This document shows positions 33,765 to 41,351 of a stretch of 50,739 nucleotides of DNA, one piece after another. The position numbers and the translations under genes were made by a program. Origin of the DNA: Actinomycetota bacterium (GTDB lineage: Bacteria; Actinomycetota; Thermoleophilia; Gaiellales; Gaiellaceae); NCBI GenBank assembly GCA_005888315.1, contig VAWH01000028.1, forward strand, positions 1 to 50,739, in the 5' to 3' direction. The notes under the pieces were generated by a model. It did no database searches. It was not told where the DNA came from and worked only from the letters and a program-made list of their open reading frames with translations. Every line of letters starts with the position of its first letter. Positions within the stretch are counted from its first letter, which is position 1.

Positions 33765-34253
33765 TTGCTATGCGCGAACGAGTCCTTTCGCGTCGCTACG
33801 GTTGAGTTTCGCCCGAGGACGACCGACTCTTATACCGACGCCTGTACCGTCGTGACCGCCGAAGCCGAACCGACCGCCGCCGAAAAAACGGTCCTCGTCT
33901 GCGAGGACGATCCGAACCTGCGCACCCTCGTGCGGCTCGCACTCGGCGAGGGCTATCGGTTCTTCGAGGCGCCGGACGGCCCGAGCGGCCTCGCGCTGGC
34001 GGAGCGCACGCGGCCGGACTTGATCGTCCTCGATCTGATGCTGCCGGGGCAAAGCGGCCTGGACGTGCTCGCCGAGATCCGGCACTCGGACGAGCTCGCC
34101 GAGACGCCGGTGCTCGTGATGAGCGCTTGGTCGTATGCGGACGAGGCGGCGCTCGCGGCGGGCGCGGACGCATTCGTGCCGAAGCCCTTCGACCCCGACA
34201 AGCTCCGTGACGCAGCCCTCGAGCTGCTCGAGGGCGATGGCGCGGCGGACTGA
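33765..34253 (+). CDS. Response regulator (receiver only)
   Basis: Up to 162 residues. Receiver marks are LVCEDDPNL (acidic pair), LIVLDLMLPGQSG (phospho-Asp), VLVMSAWS (Ser) and FVPKPFDPD (Lys). No output domain follows, so it probably works by protein contact or phosphorelay with the histidine kinase encoded next, whose start lies inside this gene. TTG 33765 is supported by AAGGAGG 4 nt upstream. GTG 33852 would give a tidier N-terminus (TAEAEPTAAEKTV) but has no ribosome site. ATG 33770, out of frame behind the same ribosome site, opens an 11-codon frame that could be a small upstream ORF. The start is therefore uncertain. Confidence 0.85.
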   Translation: MLCANESFRVATVEFRPRTTDSYTDACTVVTAEAEPTAAEKTVLVCEDDPNLRTLVRLALGEGYRFFEAPDGPSGLALAERTRPDLIVLDLMLPGQSGLDVLAEIRHSDELAETPVLVMSAWSYADEAALAAGADAFVPKPFDPDKLRDAALELLEGDGAAD

Positions 34254-35748
34254 CCGCAGCTCGGCGACGCTCTCGGCGCGCCTGATGGCCGGGAGCGCGC
34301 TGCTCGCGCTACTCGTCGCGGCCGCCTTCGGCGTCTTCATCTTCGCCGTCAGAACGCTCGACGACGCAACCAAGCGCGAGCGCCATACGAAGGCGGTGAG
34401 CGCCGAAACGCTCCAGCTCGAGAGGCTGGTGCTCGACCTCGATACCGGCTTGCGCGGCTTCGTCCTCACCGGCAGGCAGGATTTGCTCGCCCCGTGGACA
34501 AGCGCCCGCGCTGCCCTGCCTCAGAGTTTGCGGTCCTTCCGGCGGCTCGCGTCGACGGCCCCGGCCGAGCGGCGCCGGGCCGATACGCTCGTCACCTCGA
34601 TCAACCAGTACGTCGATGGCTATGCGGTCCCGGTGGTCGACATTGCCCGAACGAATCCCGACGCCGCCCGCACGGAGGTCGTCAGCCAGGAAGGGGCACG
34701 TGAGCTCGCCGATATCCGCAGCCGGTTCGCGGACTTCCTCTCGACCGAGAACGCGCTCGCGGCTGCGAGGACGTCGACAGCGCAGCGCCGTTCCGACGCG
34801 GCGATTGCGGCCGCAATCGCCGGCATGATCGCCTCGGCCTTGCTGATCGCCGGCTTCGGCCTTTACCTCGCCCGCTCGATCGCGCGGCCGGTGCGGGAGG
34901 TGGCGGAAGGCGCCACGCGGCTCGCCGGGGGCGACCTGGCGACGCGGCTCGATCCTCAGGGCGTCGGCGAAGTCGAGGAGCTGACGCAGGCGTTCAACAG
35001 GATGGCCGAGCGTCTCGAAGCCGGCCGGCGCGAACTCGAAGAGCAGAACAAGCGGCTACGGGAGAGCGAGCGGGCGAAATCGGAGCTCGTCAGCGTCGTC
35101 GCGCACGAGTTGAGGACGCCGCTCGCGAGCGTGCTCGGGTTCACCTCGGTGCTTCTCCAGCGGGAGGTGACGGACGAGCAGCGGCGCGAGTACCTCAACA
35201 TCATCGAGGCGCAGGCCCGCCGCCTCGGCGCCCTCGTCAACGACTTCCTCGACGTCCAGCGACTCGAGGAAGGCAAGCTCTCGATCGCGAAAGAGCTGGT
35301 TGACATCGGTTCCGTCGTGCGTGAGCAGACGGAGCTCTTCGCGGGCCAGAGCCCGAAGCACCTGCTCGATGTCTCGCTGCCGCCGACGCCGCTGCCCGTG
35401 CGCGGCGACTCGAATCGCCTCGCTCAGGTGGTCGCGAACCTGCTCTCGAACGCGATCAAGTATTCGCCGCTCGGCGGCGTCGTGCGCGTCGCCGGCAAGC
35501 GAGACGACGACGTCGTCCGCGTCAGCATCCAGGACGAGGGCGTTGGGATCCCCGCGGACCTCCAACGTGAGATCTTTGGCAAGTTCGTGCGCGGCCAGGC
35601 GACTGCGGAGGGAATCGAGGGGAGCGGTCTCGGCCTCGCGATCTCGCGCTCGCTCGTCGAGGCGCACGGCGGCAGCATCGACTTCGAAAGCACGAAAGGC
35701 AGGGGCTCGACCTTCTGGTTCGAGCTACCCACTGCCTCTTCCGGATGA
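34237..35748 (+). CDS. Membrane sensor histidine kinase with CHASE3-like sensor and HAMP
   Basis: 503 residues. A first transmembrane helix (residues about 17-38) is followed by an extracytoplasmic helical CHASE3-like domain (about 40-185, with LDTGLRGFVLTGR), a second helix (about 188-210) and a HAMP linker (ARSIARPVREVAEG). The HisKA domain has His290 in VVAHELRTPL. The ATPase has NLLSNAIKYSP (N box), DEGVGIP (G1) and GSGLGLAISRS (G2). It is intact and should phosphorylate the receiver protein encoded immediately upstream, with which it overlaps by 17 bp. The sensed signal is unknown. Confidence 0.93.
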   Translation: MARRTDRSSATLSARLMAGSALLALLVAAAFGVFIFAVRTLDDATKRERHTKAVSAETLQLERLVLDLDTGLRGFVLTGRQDLLAPWTSARAALPQSLRSFRRLASTAPAERRRADTLVTSINQYVDGYAVPVVDIARTNPDAARTEVVSQEGARELADIRSRFADFLSTENALAAARTSTAQRRSDAAIAAAIAGMIASALLIAGFGLYLARSIARPVREVAEGATRLAGGDLATRLDPQGVGEVEELTQAFNRMAERLEAGRRELEEQNKRLRESERAKSELVSVVAHELRTPLASVLGFTSVLLQREVTDEQRREYLNIIEAQARRLGALVNDFLDVQRLEEGKLSIAKELVDIGSVVREQTELFAGQSPKHLLDVSLPPTPLPVRGDSNRLAQVVANLLSNAIKYSPLGGVVRVAGKRDDDVVRVSIQDEGVGIPADLQREIFGKFVRGQATAEGIEGSGLGLAISRSLVEAHGGSIDFESTKGRGSTFWFELPTASSG

Positions 35749-35774
35749 GAAGACCAGGAAAGGAAGGAGACACC

Positions 35775-36242
35775 ATGCCCAGTACGTCACGGCTGTTCAC
35801 CGCCGTCGCGCTCCTTGCCGGGCTTGCCGTGTACGGCAGCCTCCAATCGAGCGCCGCCACCGGCCCGGAGTTCATCCGCATCACGGACCGGCAGTTCTCC
35901 TACACGCGGCTCGATGCCGGCGCCCCCGGGCGCAGCCCGGGCGACCAGGAGATCATCTACGACCGGCTTTTCAATCGGAAGATCACCACAAAGCCGATCG
36001 GCTCGGCCCGGTTCCTCTGCACTTTCGCAACCGCGAGGACGAGGATCTGTACCGCCACCTTCAACCTGCCGAAGGGAGAGCTCGTCGCCACCGGGACCGT
36101 TCGCTTCCGCCAGTTCTACGAGCTCGCCATCGTGGGCGGCACCAATCTCTACAACGACGCGCGCGGGACGCTGACGATCATCCGCACCACCCACAGCCCA
36201 CGCCCGATTCGGGAGCTGCTCTACTTCCGCCTCGCCGGCTGA
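35775..36242 (+). CDS. Small secreted protein, allene-oxide-cyclase/dirigent-barrel-like
   Basis: 155 residues with a signal peptide (TAVALLAGLAVYGSL, cut near SSAA). The mature part is beta-rich with GELVATGTVRF, LAIVGGTNLYNDARGTLTI, a pattern like the allene oxide cyclase barrel found in plant dirigent-type and some actinobacterial secreted proteins. Two Cys (LCTF, ICTA) could form a disulfide. AAGGAGA precedes ATG 35775. It lies 26 bp after the histidine kinase on the same strand, so it may share its transcript. The fold assignment is tentative and the ligand unknown. Confidence 0.6.
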   Translation: MPSTSRLFTAVALLAGLAVYGSLQSSAATGPEFIRITDRQFSYTRLDAGAPGRSPGDQEIIYDRLFNRKITTKPIGSARFLCTFATARTRICTATFNLPKGELVATGTVRFRQFYELAIVGGTNLYNDARGTLTIIRTTHSPRPIRELLYFRLAG

Positions 36243-36288
36243 CGCGAGCGGGCGTTTAGGCCCAGCCGGGTCCGGTACGGACAGGACC

Positions 36289-37239
36289 GTGCCTGAGCTC
36301 GGCTACTCGCTCTCCTGCGAAGAGCACCCGCCGAACGACCTCGTCCGCTTCGCGAGGGCGGCCGAGGAGGCCGGCCTCGGTTTCGCGCTGATCTCCGACC
36401 ACTTCCACCCATGGATTGACGCTCAGGGCAACAGCGCCTTCGTCTGGAACGTGATCGGTGCCATCGCTCACGCGACCGACCGGCTCCGCCTCGGCACCGG
36501 CGTCACCTGTCCGCTGATCCGGATCCATCCCGCGATCGTTGCCCAGGCCGCTGCGACGTCCGCGGCGATGATGCCCGGCCGCTTCTTCCTCGGCGTCGGC
36601 ACCGGCGAGAACCTGAACGAGCACGTGCTCGGCGACAAATGGCCCGCGCCGGACGAGCGGCTCGAGATGCTCGAGGAAGCGGTCGAGGTGCTTCGCCTGC
36701 TCTGGCAGGGCGGCTACCAGACGCACCGGGGCAGGCATTACACGGTCGAGCAGGCGCGGCTCTACACGCTGCCGGAGCAGCCACCTGAGCTCTGCGTCGC
36801 CGCGGCGCAGCCGAACGCGGCCGAGCTGGCCGGCCGAATCGGCGACGGCTTCATCGGCGTCGCGCCCGAGCGGGAGCTGATCGAGGATTTCGAGCAGGCC
36901 GGCGGGACGGGCAAGCCGCGCTACGGCCATCTGACCGCCTGCTGGGCGGCCTCGGAGGAGGAGGCGAAGCGGACCGCGCACGAGCAATGGCCCAACGCGG
37001 GCCTCGAGGGGCCGCTCAACCAGGAGCTCGCGACGCCCGCCGACTTCGAGGCCGTCGCCGAGATGGTCGAGCCGGAGGACCTCGAGACGCTACCGCTCGG
37101 GCCCGATGCCGACCGTTGGCTCGAGGCGATCAAGGAGTTCGAGAACGCAGGCTACGACCACGTCTACATCCACCAGATCGGTCGCGACCAAGACGGCTTC
37201 CTCGAGTTCGCGAAGCGCGAGCTCTTACCGCGCCTATAA
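36289..37239 (+). CDS. F420-dependent LLM-class oxidoreductase (glucose-6-phosphate dehydrogenase-like subfamily)
   Basis: 316 residues of the luciferase-like TIM barrel. The start (PELGYSLSCEEH), SDHFHPWIDAQGNSAFVW and GTGENLNEHVLGDKWP are typical of the F420-dependent G6P-dehydrogenase-like group. It should transfer hydride between F420 and an alcohol or sugar substrate; substrate is not certain. GTG 36289 is used; TACGGA lies 7 nt upstream and may be a weak -10 box. Its stop overlaps that of qcrB in a convergent CTATAA. Confidence 0.85.
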   Translation: MPELGYSLSCEEHPPNDLVRFARAAEEAGLGFALISDHFHPWIDAQGNSAFVWNVIGAIAHATDRLRLGTGVTCPLIRIHPAIVAQAAATSAAMMPGRFFLGVGTGENLNEHVLGDKWPAPDERLEMLEEAVEVLRLLWQGGYQTHRGRHYTVEQARLYTLPEQPPELCVAAAQPNAAELAGRIGDGFIGVAPERELIEDFEQAGGTGKPRYGHLTACWAASEEEAKRTAHEQWPNAGLEGPLNQELATPADFEAVAEMVEPEDLETLPLGPDADRWLEAIKEFENAGYDHVYIHQIGRDQDGFLEFAKRELLPRL

Positions 37240-38604
37240 CTGCTCCGTCTGCGGCAGCTCGCCGCGCGCCTCGGCCTCGGCCTGCTTGCGAATCTGACCG
37301 AGGCGCTCCGATTCCTGCAAGGCGAGACAGAACCGCCGTGTCACGATGAGCGCCGCCAGGGGCAGCACGAAGACCAGCACGCGGTAGATCCAGAGCTGCG
37401 CCACGTAAGAGATCCCGAACGAGACGAAGACGCGGTCGGACGCCCCCGCCAGGAAGATGACGAACACCCAGGCGAAGAGCGCCGCCCCGAGGGCCGTCCG
37501 CCAGGGAGCGTCGCGAGGCCGGTCGAGCAGGTTGCGAAATCCGTACTCGCCCGTCGCCCGGCGGTCGAGCCAGGGCACGAGGTAGAGCAGCATGAAGACG
37601 AGCAGTGGAAACAGCGCCCCGCCCCAGAACGCGTTCGGGACGAGCGTGTAGTCCCCGATCGTGACGTCGAGGTTCGGCACCAGCCGCAGCGCGCCGATCA
37701 GCCAGCCGAGATACCAGTCCGGCTGCGCGCCGTTCGTGCCCTGCGCGATGTGGTAGGGGCCCCAGAGCCAGATCGGGTTGATCTGGACGAGCCCGCCGAG
37801 CAGGAACAGCACCGCCGCGACCGAGAAGAACAACCCCAGCGACCGGGGTGCGTACCCCGGAAACGTGGGAATGCCGACGACCTTCTTCTCGGTCGTCCGC
37901 CGGCTCTCGCGAAACTGGGTGTGGTGCCGGGCCGCGACGAGGAAGAGGTGCAACGCCAGCAGCGTCGCGATCAGGATCGGCAGCAGGAAGACGTGCGCGA
38001 CGTACATCCGCGACCAGAACTCCGCCTTGCCGGGGAACGGCGCTCCCCAGACGAGCAGCGCGAGGTTCGCGCCCACGAACGGCACCGACATCAGCACCGA
38101 GTAGCCGATCGCAAGCCCCATCCCGGAGAGGAGGTCGTCGACGAGCGAGTAGCCGAGATAGCCCTCGAGCAGCGCGAACACCAGCATCGTAAGACCGAGG
38201 TAGTAGGTCAGATCGCGCGGCTTCCGGAAAGCGCCGGTGAAGAAGACGCGCAGCATGTGGAGGACGATCGAGGCGACGAAGACGTCGGCGGCCCAGTGAT
38301 GCGTTTGCCGCATCAGCAGCCCGGCGCGCACCTTGAACGAGAGGTCGACGGCGGAGCGGTAGGCGACGCTCATCTCGTGCCCGCGGAGCGGCGCATAGTG
38401 CCCGGCGTAGTAGGTCGAGGCCGTGCTCGGCTCGAAGAAGAAGGTCAGGTAGATGCCGGTGCCGACGAGGATGACGAAGGTGTAGAGGGCGACCTCACCG
38501 AGTAGGAACGACCAGTGGTCCGGGAAGACGTAGCGCAGCGCCTTCTTGACGAAGGGCGCCGTGCCGCTGCGCTCGTCGAGGAAGCGGACGAGCCCGCGGA
38601 TCAC
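37234..38604 (-). CDS. qcrB: Cytochrome b subunit of the quinol-cytochrome c reductase
   Basis: 456 residues from GTG 38604, overlapping the Rieske stop (GTGA). About nine membrane helices. Haem-ligand His pairs are QTHHWAADVF with LHMLRVFF, and AHVFLLP with LHLFLVAARHH. The quinol-site motif is PDWY (AQPDWYLG) in place of the common PEWY, which is also seen in other actinobacterial enzymes. Cytochrome b and the subunit-IV part are fused in one chain, followed by a charged tail. It is the last gene of the ctaC-to-qcrB operon, so the reductase and oxidase are made together, as in bc1-aa3 supercomplexes. Confidence 0.93.
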   Translation of the reverse strand: MIRGLVRFLDERSGTAPFVKKALRYVFPDHWSFLLGEVALYTFVILVGTGIYLTFFFEPSTASTYYAGHYAPLRGHEMSVAYRSAVDLSFKVRAGLLMRQTHHWAADVFVASIVLHMLRVFFTGAFRKPRDLTYYLGLTMLVFALLEGYLGYSLVDDLLSGMGLAIGYSVLMSVPFVGANLALLVWGAPFPGKAEFWSRMYVAHVFLLPILIATLLALHLFLVAARHHTQFRESRRTTEKKVVGIPTFPGYAPRSLGLFFSVAAVLFLLGGLVQINPIWLWGPYHIAQGTNGAQPDWYLGWLIGALRLVPNLDVTIGDYTLVPNAFWGGALFPLLVFMLLYLVPWLDRRATGEYGFRNLLDRPRDAPWRTALGAALFAWVFVIFLAGASDRVFVSFGISYVAQLWIYRVLVFVLPLAALIVTRRFCLALQESERLGQIRKQAEAEARGELPQTEQL

Positions 38605-39605
38605 GACGGATTCCTCGGCGCTTTCGAGCGCACGCCCCACCAGGACGGGCCGACCGGGCCGGAGAAGTTGCCCGCGGCGAGGAGCTCGCCGTTCTCGCGA
38701 TCGAGCAGCAGGGGCAGCTGAGGCAGCGGCCGTCCCGCCGGGCCGAAGATCACCTTCGCGCCCCGCGTCGGGTCGAAGGTCGAGTAGTGGCAGGGGCAGA
38801 TCAGCGCCGGACCCGGCTCGACGGGCCGGAACGTGGGCTTCCGGAAGAGCGCCACCGCGCAGCCTGCGTGCGTGCAGATCTTCGAGTACGCGACGACGCC
38901 GCCGGGGGCCCAGTCGCGGCGGCCGGCAGGCAGGTGGAGCTCCGACGGCTCGAAGCGGACGACCACGAGCGGCGAGCCGACCTCCTCCTTGTCGGCACCC
39001 TCCGGATACGCGGTGTAGAAGGTCTCGCGCTCGAGCTCGTCGAGCAGGAAGGGCTTGCCGTGCTCGTCGACGAGCCGCCGGCCGCGGCGCCAGGGCGTCT
39101 CGTAGAGCGCGTCGGTGTCGAGGAACGGCCCGAGCGAGAGCGCTGGCACGAAGACGGCCGCGCCGAGCGCGCCTGCGGCAGCGCCGGCGCCGGTCAGCAG
39201 CAGGCGCTTGCGCGTAAACCGGTCGCCGCCCTCGGCGACGAGCTGCTCCAGCTCCTCTTGGGTCGTCGGATGGCCGGGGACCGGGTAGTCCTCCTCGAGC
39301 TCCTCCGTCACGACCAGACGCTTGGCGACCACGACCAGCGCCGCGGCGGTGAACGCGAAGGCGAGCCCCAGCGAAAGGCCGAGGTACTGCGTCTGGTGCG
39401 AGAGGTGGTTGAAGGAGTAGACGACGACGAAGCCGGCCGCCGCGGCCGCGGCGCCGAGCAGCAGTCCGAGCACGAGCCACTCCGCGCGTGGGTCCGGCGC
39501 CCCCGGTGGGACGATCCGAGGCCGGTCCGCGAATCGCGGCCGGCGCTGCTTTCGCCCTAGCGCGAGGACCCCGAGCGCGATCGCCCAGCGGCGAAGGGCG
39601 TTCAT
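38601..39605 (-). CDS. qcrA: Rieske iron-sulfur subunit of the quinol-cytochrome c reductase
   Basis: 334 residues. Three transmembrane helices before the Rieske domain (LVLGLLLGAAAAAAGF; LGLSLGLAFAFTAAAL; LTGAGAAAGALGAAVF) are the actinobacterial form. The 2Fe-2S ligands are CTHAGC and CPCHYSTFD, intact. ATG 39605 overlaps the qcrC stop (ATGA) and the stop overlaps qcrB. It accepts electrons from quinol and hands them to the diheme QcrC. Confidence 0.95.
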   Translation of the reverse strand: MNALRRWAIALGVLALGRKQRRPRFADRPRIVPPGAPDPRAEWLVLGLLLGAAAAAAGFVVVYSFNHLSHQTQYLGLSLGLAFAFTAAALVVVAKRLVVTEELEEDYPVPGHPTTQEELEQLVAEGGDRFTRKRLLLTGAGAAAGALGAAVFVPALSLGPFLDTDALYETPWRRGRRLVDEHGKPFLLDELERETFYTAYPEGADKEEVGSPLVVVRFEPSELHLPAGRRDWAPGGVVAYSKICTHAGCAVALFRKPTFRPVEPGPALICPCHYSTFDPTRGAKVIFGPAGRPLPQLPLLLDRENGELLAAGNFSGPVGPSWWGVRSKAPRNPS

Positions 39606-40354
39606 TGCCGCACTCTCCTCCCGATCACGACGCAGCACCCGACCAGCGCGACCGCTGCGATCAGCCAGGCGACGAGGCCCTCGGGGACCGGGCCGATCCG
39701 GCCGATGCTCCAACCGCCGCGGTCGTCCGGATGCTTCGCCCACTGGACGTAGGCGATGATCGAGTCGAGCTGGGCGTCGCTGATCTGGCTCTTCTCGAAC
39801 CTCGGCATCAGATACGGCCCGACCCGTACCGCCTCCGCGATCTGCACGGGTGTTGCCTCGTGCAGCGGCGGCGCGACCGCATTGGTCACGTAACCGCCTT
39901 CGGCGACCACCTGGTGGCACCCGGCGCAGTGCTCGGTGAACAGCGAGAGCCCGACCGAGACGTCGCCCCGCTCGGGATGGGGGGTCGGCACCGGCGGTCC
40001 TTTGCCGAAAGAGGCCACATAGGCGACCAGGGCGGCAATCTCTCGCTTGTCGAACGGCGACTTCGTGTGCCGCGGCTGCTCATGCGGATCCTCGAGCGGC
40101 ATGTAGCCCGTCGTCAGGTAGAAGTCGGCCGCCAGTGCGCCCACGTCTTTCAGCGGGGGGCCGAGCCCGCGCACGTCGAGGACGCCGCGCGGATGCGAGG
40201 CCGAGGTGACGCCGCTGCCGTCGACGCCGTGGCAGCTCAGGCAGTGCTCGGCGTAGAGCCCCTGGCCGGTCTTGGCCTTGACGCCGAGGCCCGGCTGGGC
40301 GGATGCGGCGGAGGGAAGCGCCAGCGCGAGCGCGAGCAGGAGAAGGCGTCTCAC
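39602..40354 (-). CDS. qcrC: Diheme cytochrome c subunit (QcrC)
   Basis: 250 residues from GTG 40354. An N-terminal signal or anchor (LLLLALALALPSAASA) is followed by two cytochrome c domains with CLSCH and CAGCH, and a C-terminal membrane helix (GLVAWLIAAVALVGCCVVIG). Distal Met ligands are probable in TGYMPLED and GPYLMPRF. The diheme, membrane-anchored form replaces separate cytochromes c1 and c in Actinomycetota and bridges the reductase to oxidase. The GTGA overlap with the upstream small gene supports this start. Confidence 0.94.
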   Translation of the reverse strand: MRRLLLLALALALPSAASAQPGLGVKAKTGQGLYAEHCLSCHGVDGSGVTSASHPRGVLDVRGLGPPLKDVGALAADFYLTTGYMPLEDPHEQPRHTKSPFDKREIAALVAYVASFGKGPPVPTPHPERGDVSVGLSLFTEHCAGCHQVVAEGGYVTNAVAPPLHEATPVQIAEAVRVGPYLMPRFEKSQISDAQLDSIIAYVQWAKHPDDRGGWSIGRIGPVPEGLVAWLIAAVALVGCCVVIGRRVRQ

Positions 40355-40734
40355 GCCGACCGGCAAGGTTCGTGGACGATTGCCCCGACGCCGCTCAGGA
40401 CGATGATGACGAGGAAGAGCAGATTGCCGAGCGCCGCCGCCAGGACGAAGAAATGGCGGCGGCCTTCCGGCGCCGGGCCGCTGTGATCGACGTTCCGCGT
40501 TTGCCAGAGCAGCGTCAGCGCCGCACTCTCCGCCAGCAGGACGAGCCCGATCCCCACCGCCATCAGCGCCAGCTCCCACGCCTTGACGTGGACGCCGAGG
40601 ACGGCGTTCGCGGCGCCGCAGCGAGCGACGGTAACGCCGAAGCCGACGACCAGCTGGACCGTCCACGTCAACGCTGCGCCGAGGAGCCCGAACCACTGCA
40701 GGAACTCGGCGCTGAGGTTGAGCCGGCGCGTCAT
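40351..40734 (-). CDS. Unrecognised small membrane protein of the cox-qcr operon
   Basis: 127 residues with three hydrophobic segments (FGLLGAALTWTVQLVVGFGV; LALMAVGIGLVLLAESAALTLL; FVLAAALGNLLFLVIIVLSGVGAIV). I recognise no domain. Its ATG overlaps the ctaE stop and its stop overlaps the qcrC GTG, so it is translated as part of the respiratory operon and may be an accessory oxidase subunit or assembly factor. This is inference from position only. A single Cys (VARCGAAN) and a near-terminal EPC are visible. Confidence 0.7.
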   Translation of the reverse strand: MTRRLNLSAEFLQWFGLLGAALTWTVQLVVGFGVTVARCGAANAVLGVHVKAWELALMAVGIGLVLLAESAALTLLWQTRNVDHSGPAPEGRRHFFVLAAALGNLLFLVIIVLSGVGAIVHEPCRSA

Positions 40735-41351
40735 GCGCGGGGCGACAGCTGGGTACCGACGACGCAGAGCGCGAGGATGTTGACGAAGTGCCAGTAGAAC
40801 GCCGTCGCCCGGAGGGCGTTCATCCGGTAGGTCGTCAGCCCGGTCGCCGTGCGCAGCAGGAGCCAGACGTTGAGCAGGACGCCGATGCCGACGTGGAGGT
40901 GGTGGCCGCCGAGCATCGTGAAGTAGATCGAGGAGTACGAGCTGCGGCTCGGCGGAAACTCGTGCACGTCGTGCACGAAGAGGTGGAGCTGCATGCCGAG
41001 ATACCCGGCCTGGACGACGACGGCCACCAGTAGCGCCACGCGAGCGGTCACGAGCCGCCCCCGCCCCGCAGCCGAGACCGCGAGCTGCATCGGCAGGCTC
41101 GTCGCGACGAGAATCCCGGTCAAGACGAGCGGGAGCGTCAGCTTCGGCTCGGGCACGTCGGGCGGCGGCCAGTGGGCGTTGTTGAAGCGCAGGTAGTAGT
41201 AGGTACCGATCAGCGTTCCGAACAGCGTCGCCTCGGTGGCGACGAAGATCGCCATCCCCCACCAGCCGTTCGGCCGCGCGAGTCGCGTGTGCTCGATCCG
41301 CGTGACCGCTGGCGGTGTCGTCGCGTCGCCGCTGTGCGGAAGCGCGCTCAT
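40731..41351 (-). CDS. ctaE: Cytochrome c oxidase subunit III
   Basis: 206 residues, five helices. Family marks are GWWGMAIFVATEATLFGTL and the later MLGGHHLHVGIGV with FYWHFVN near the end. ATG 41351 overlaps the ctaD stop (ATGA). Subunit III stabilises proton uptake in aa3 oxidases. The five-helix length matches bacterial short forms. Confidence 0.93.
   Translation of the reverse strand: MSALPHSGDATTPPAVTRIEHTRLARPNGWWGMAIFVATEATLFGTLIGTYYYLRFNNAHWPPPDVPEPKLTLPLVLTGILVATSLPMQLAVSAAGRGRLVTARVALLVAVVVQAGYLGMQLHLFVHDVHEFPPSRSSYSSIYFTMLGGHHLHVGIGVLLNVWLLLRTATGLTTYRMNALRATAFYWHFVNILALCVVGTQLSPRA

Noticed and set aside
38605-39480. Upstream extension of qcrB into the Rieske gene
   Set aside because: The extension is low-complexity Arg-rich sequence; GTG 38604 overlaps the qcrA stop and starts the native cytochrome b.
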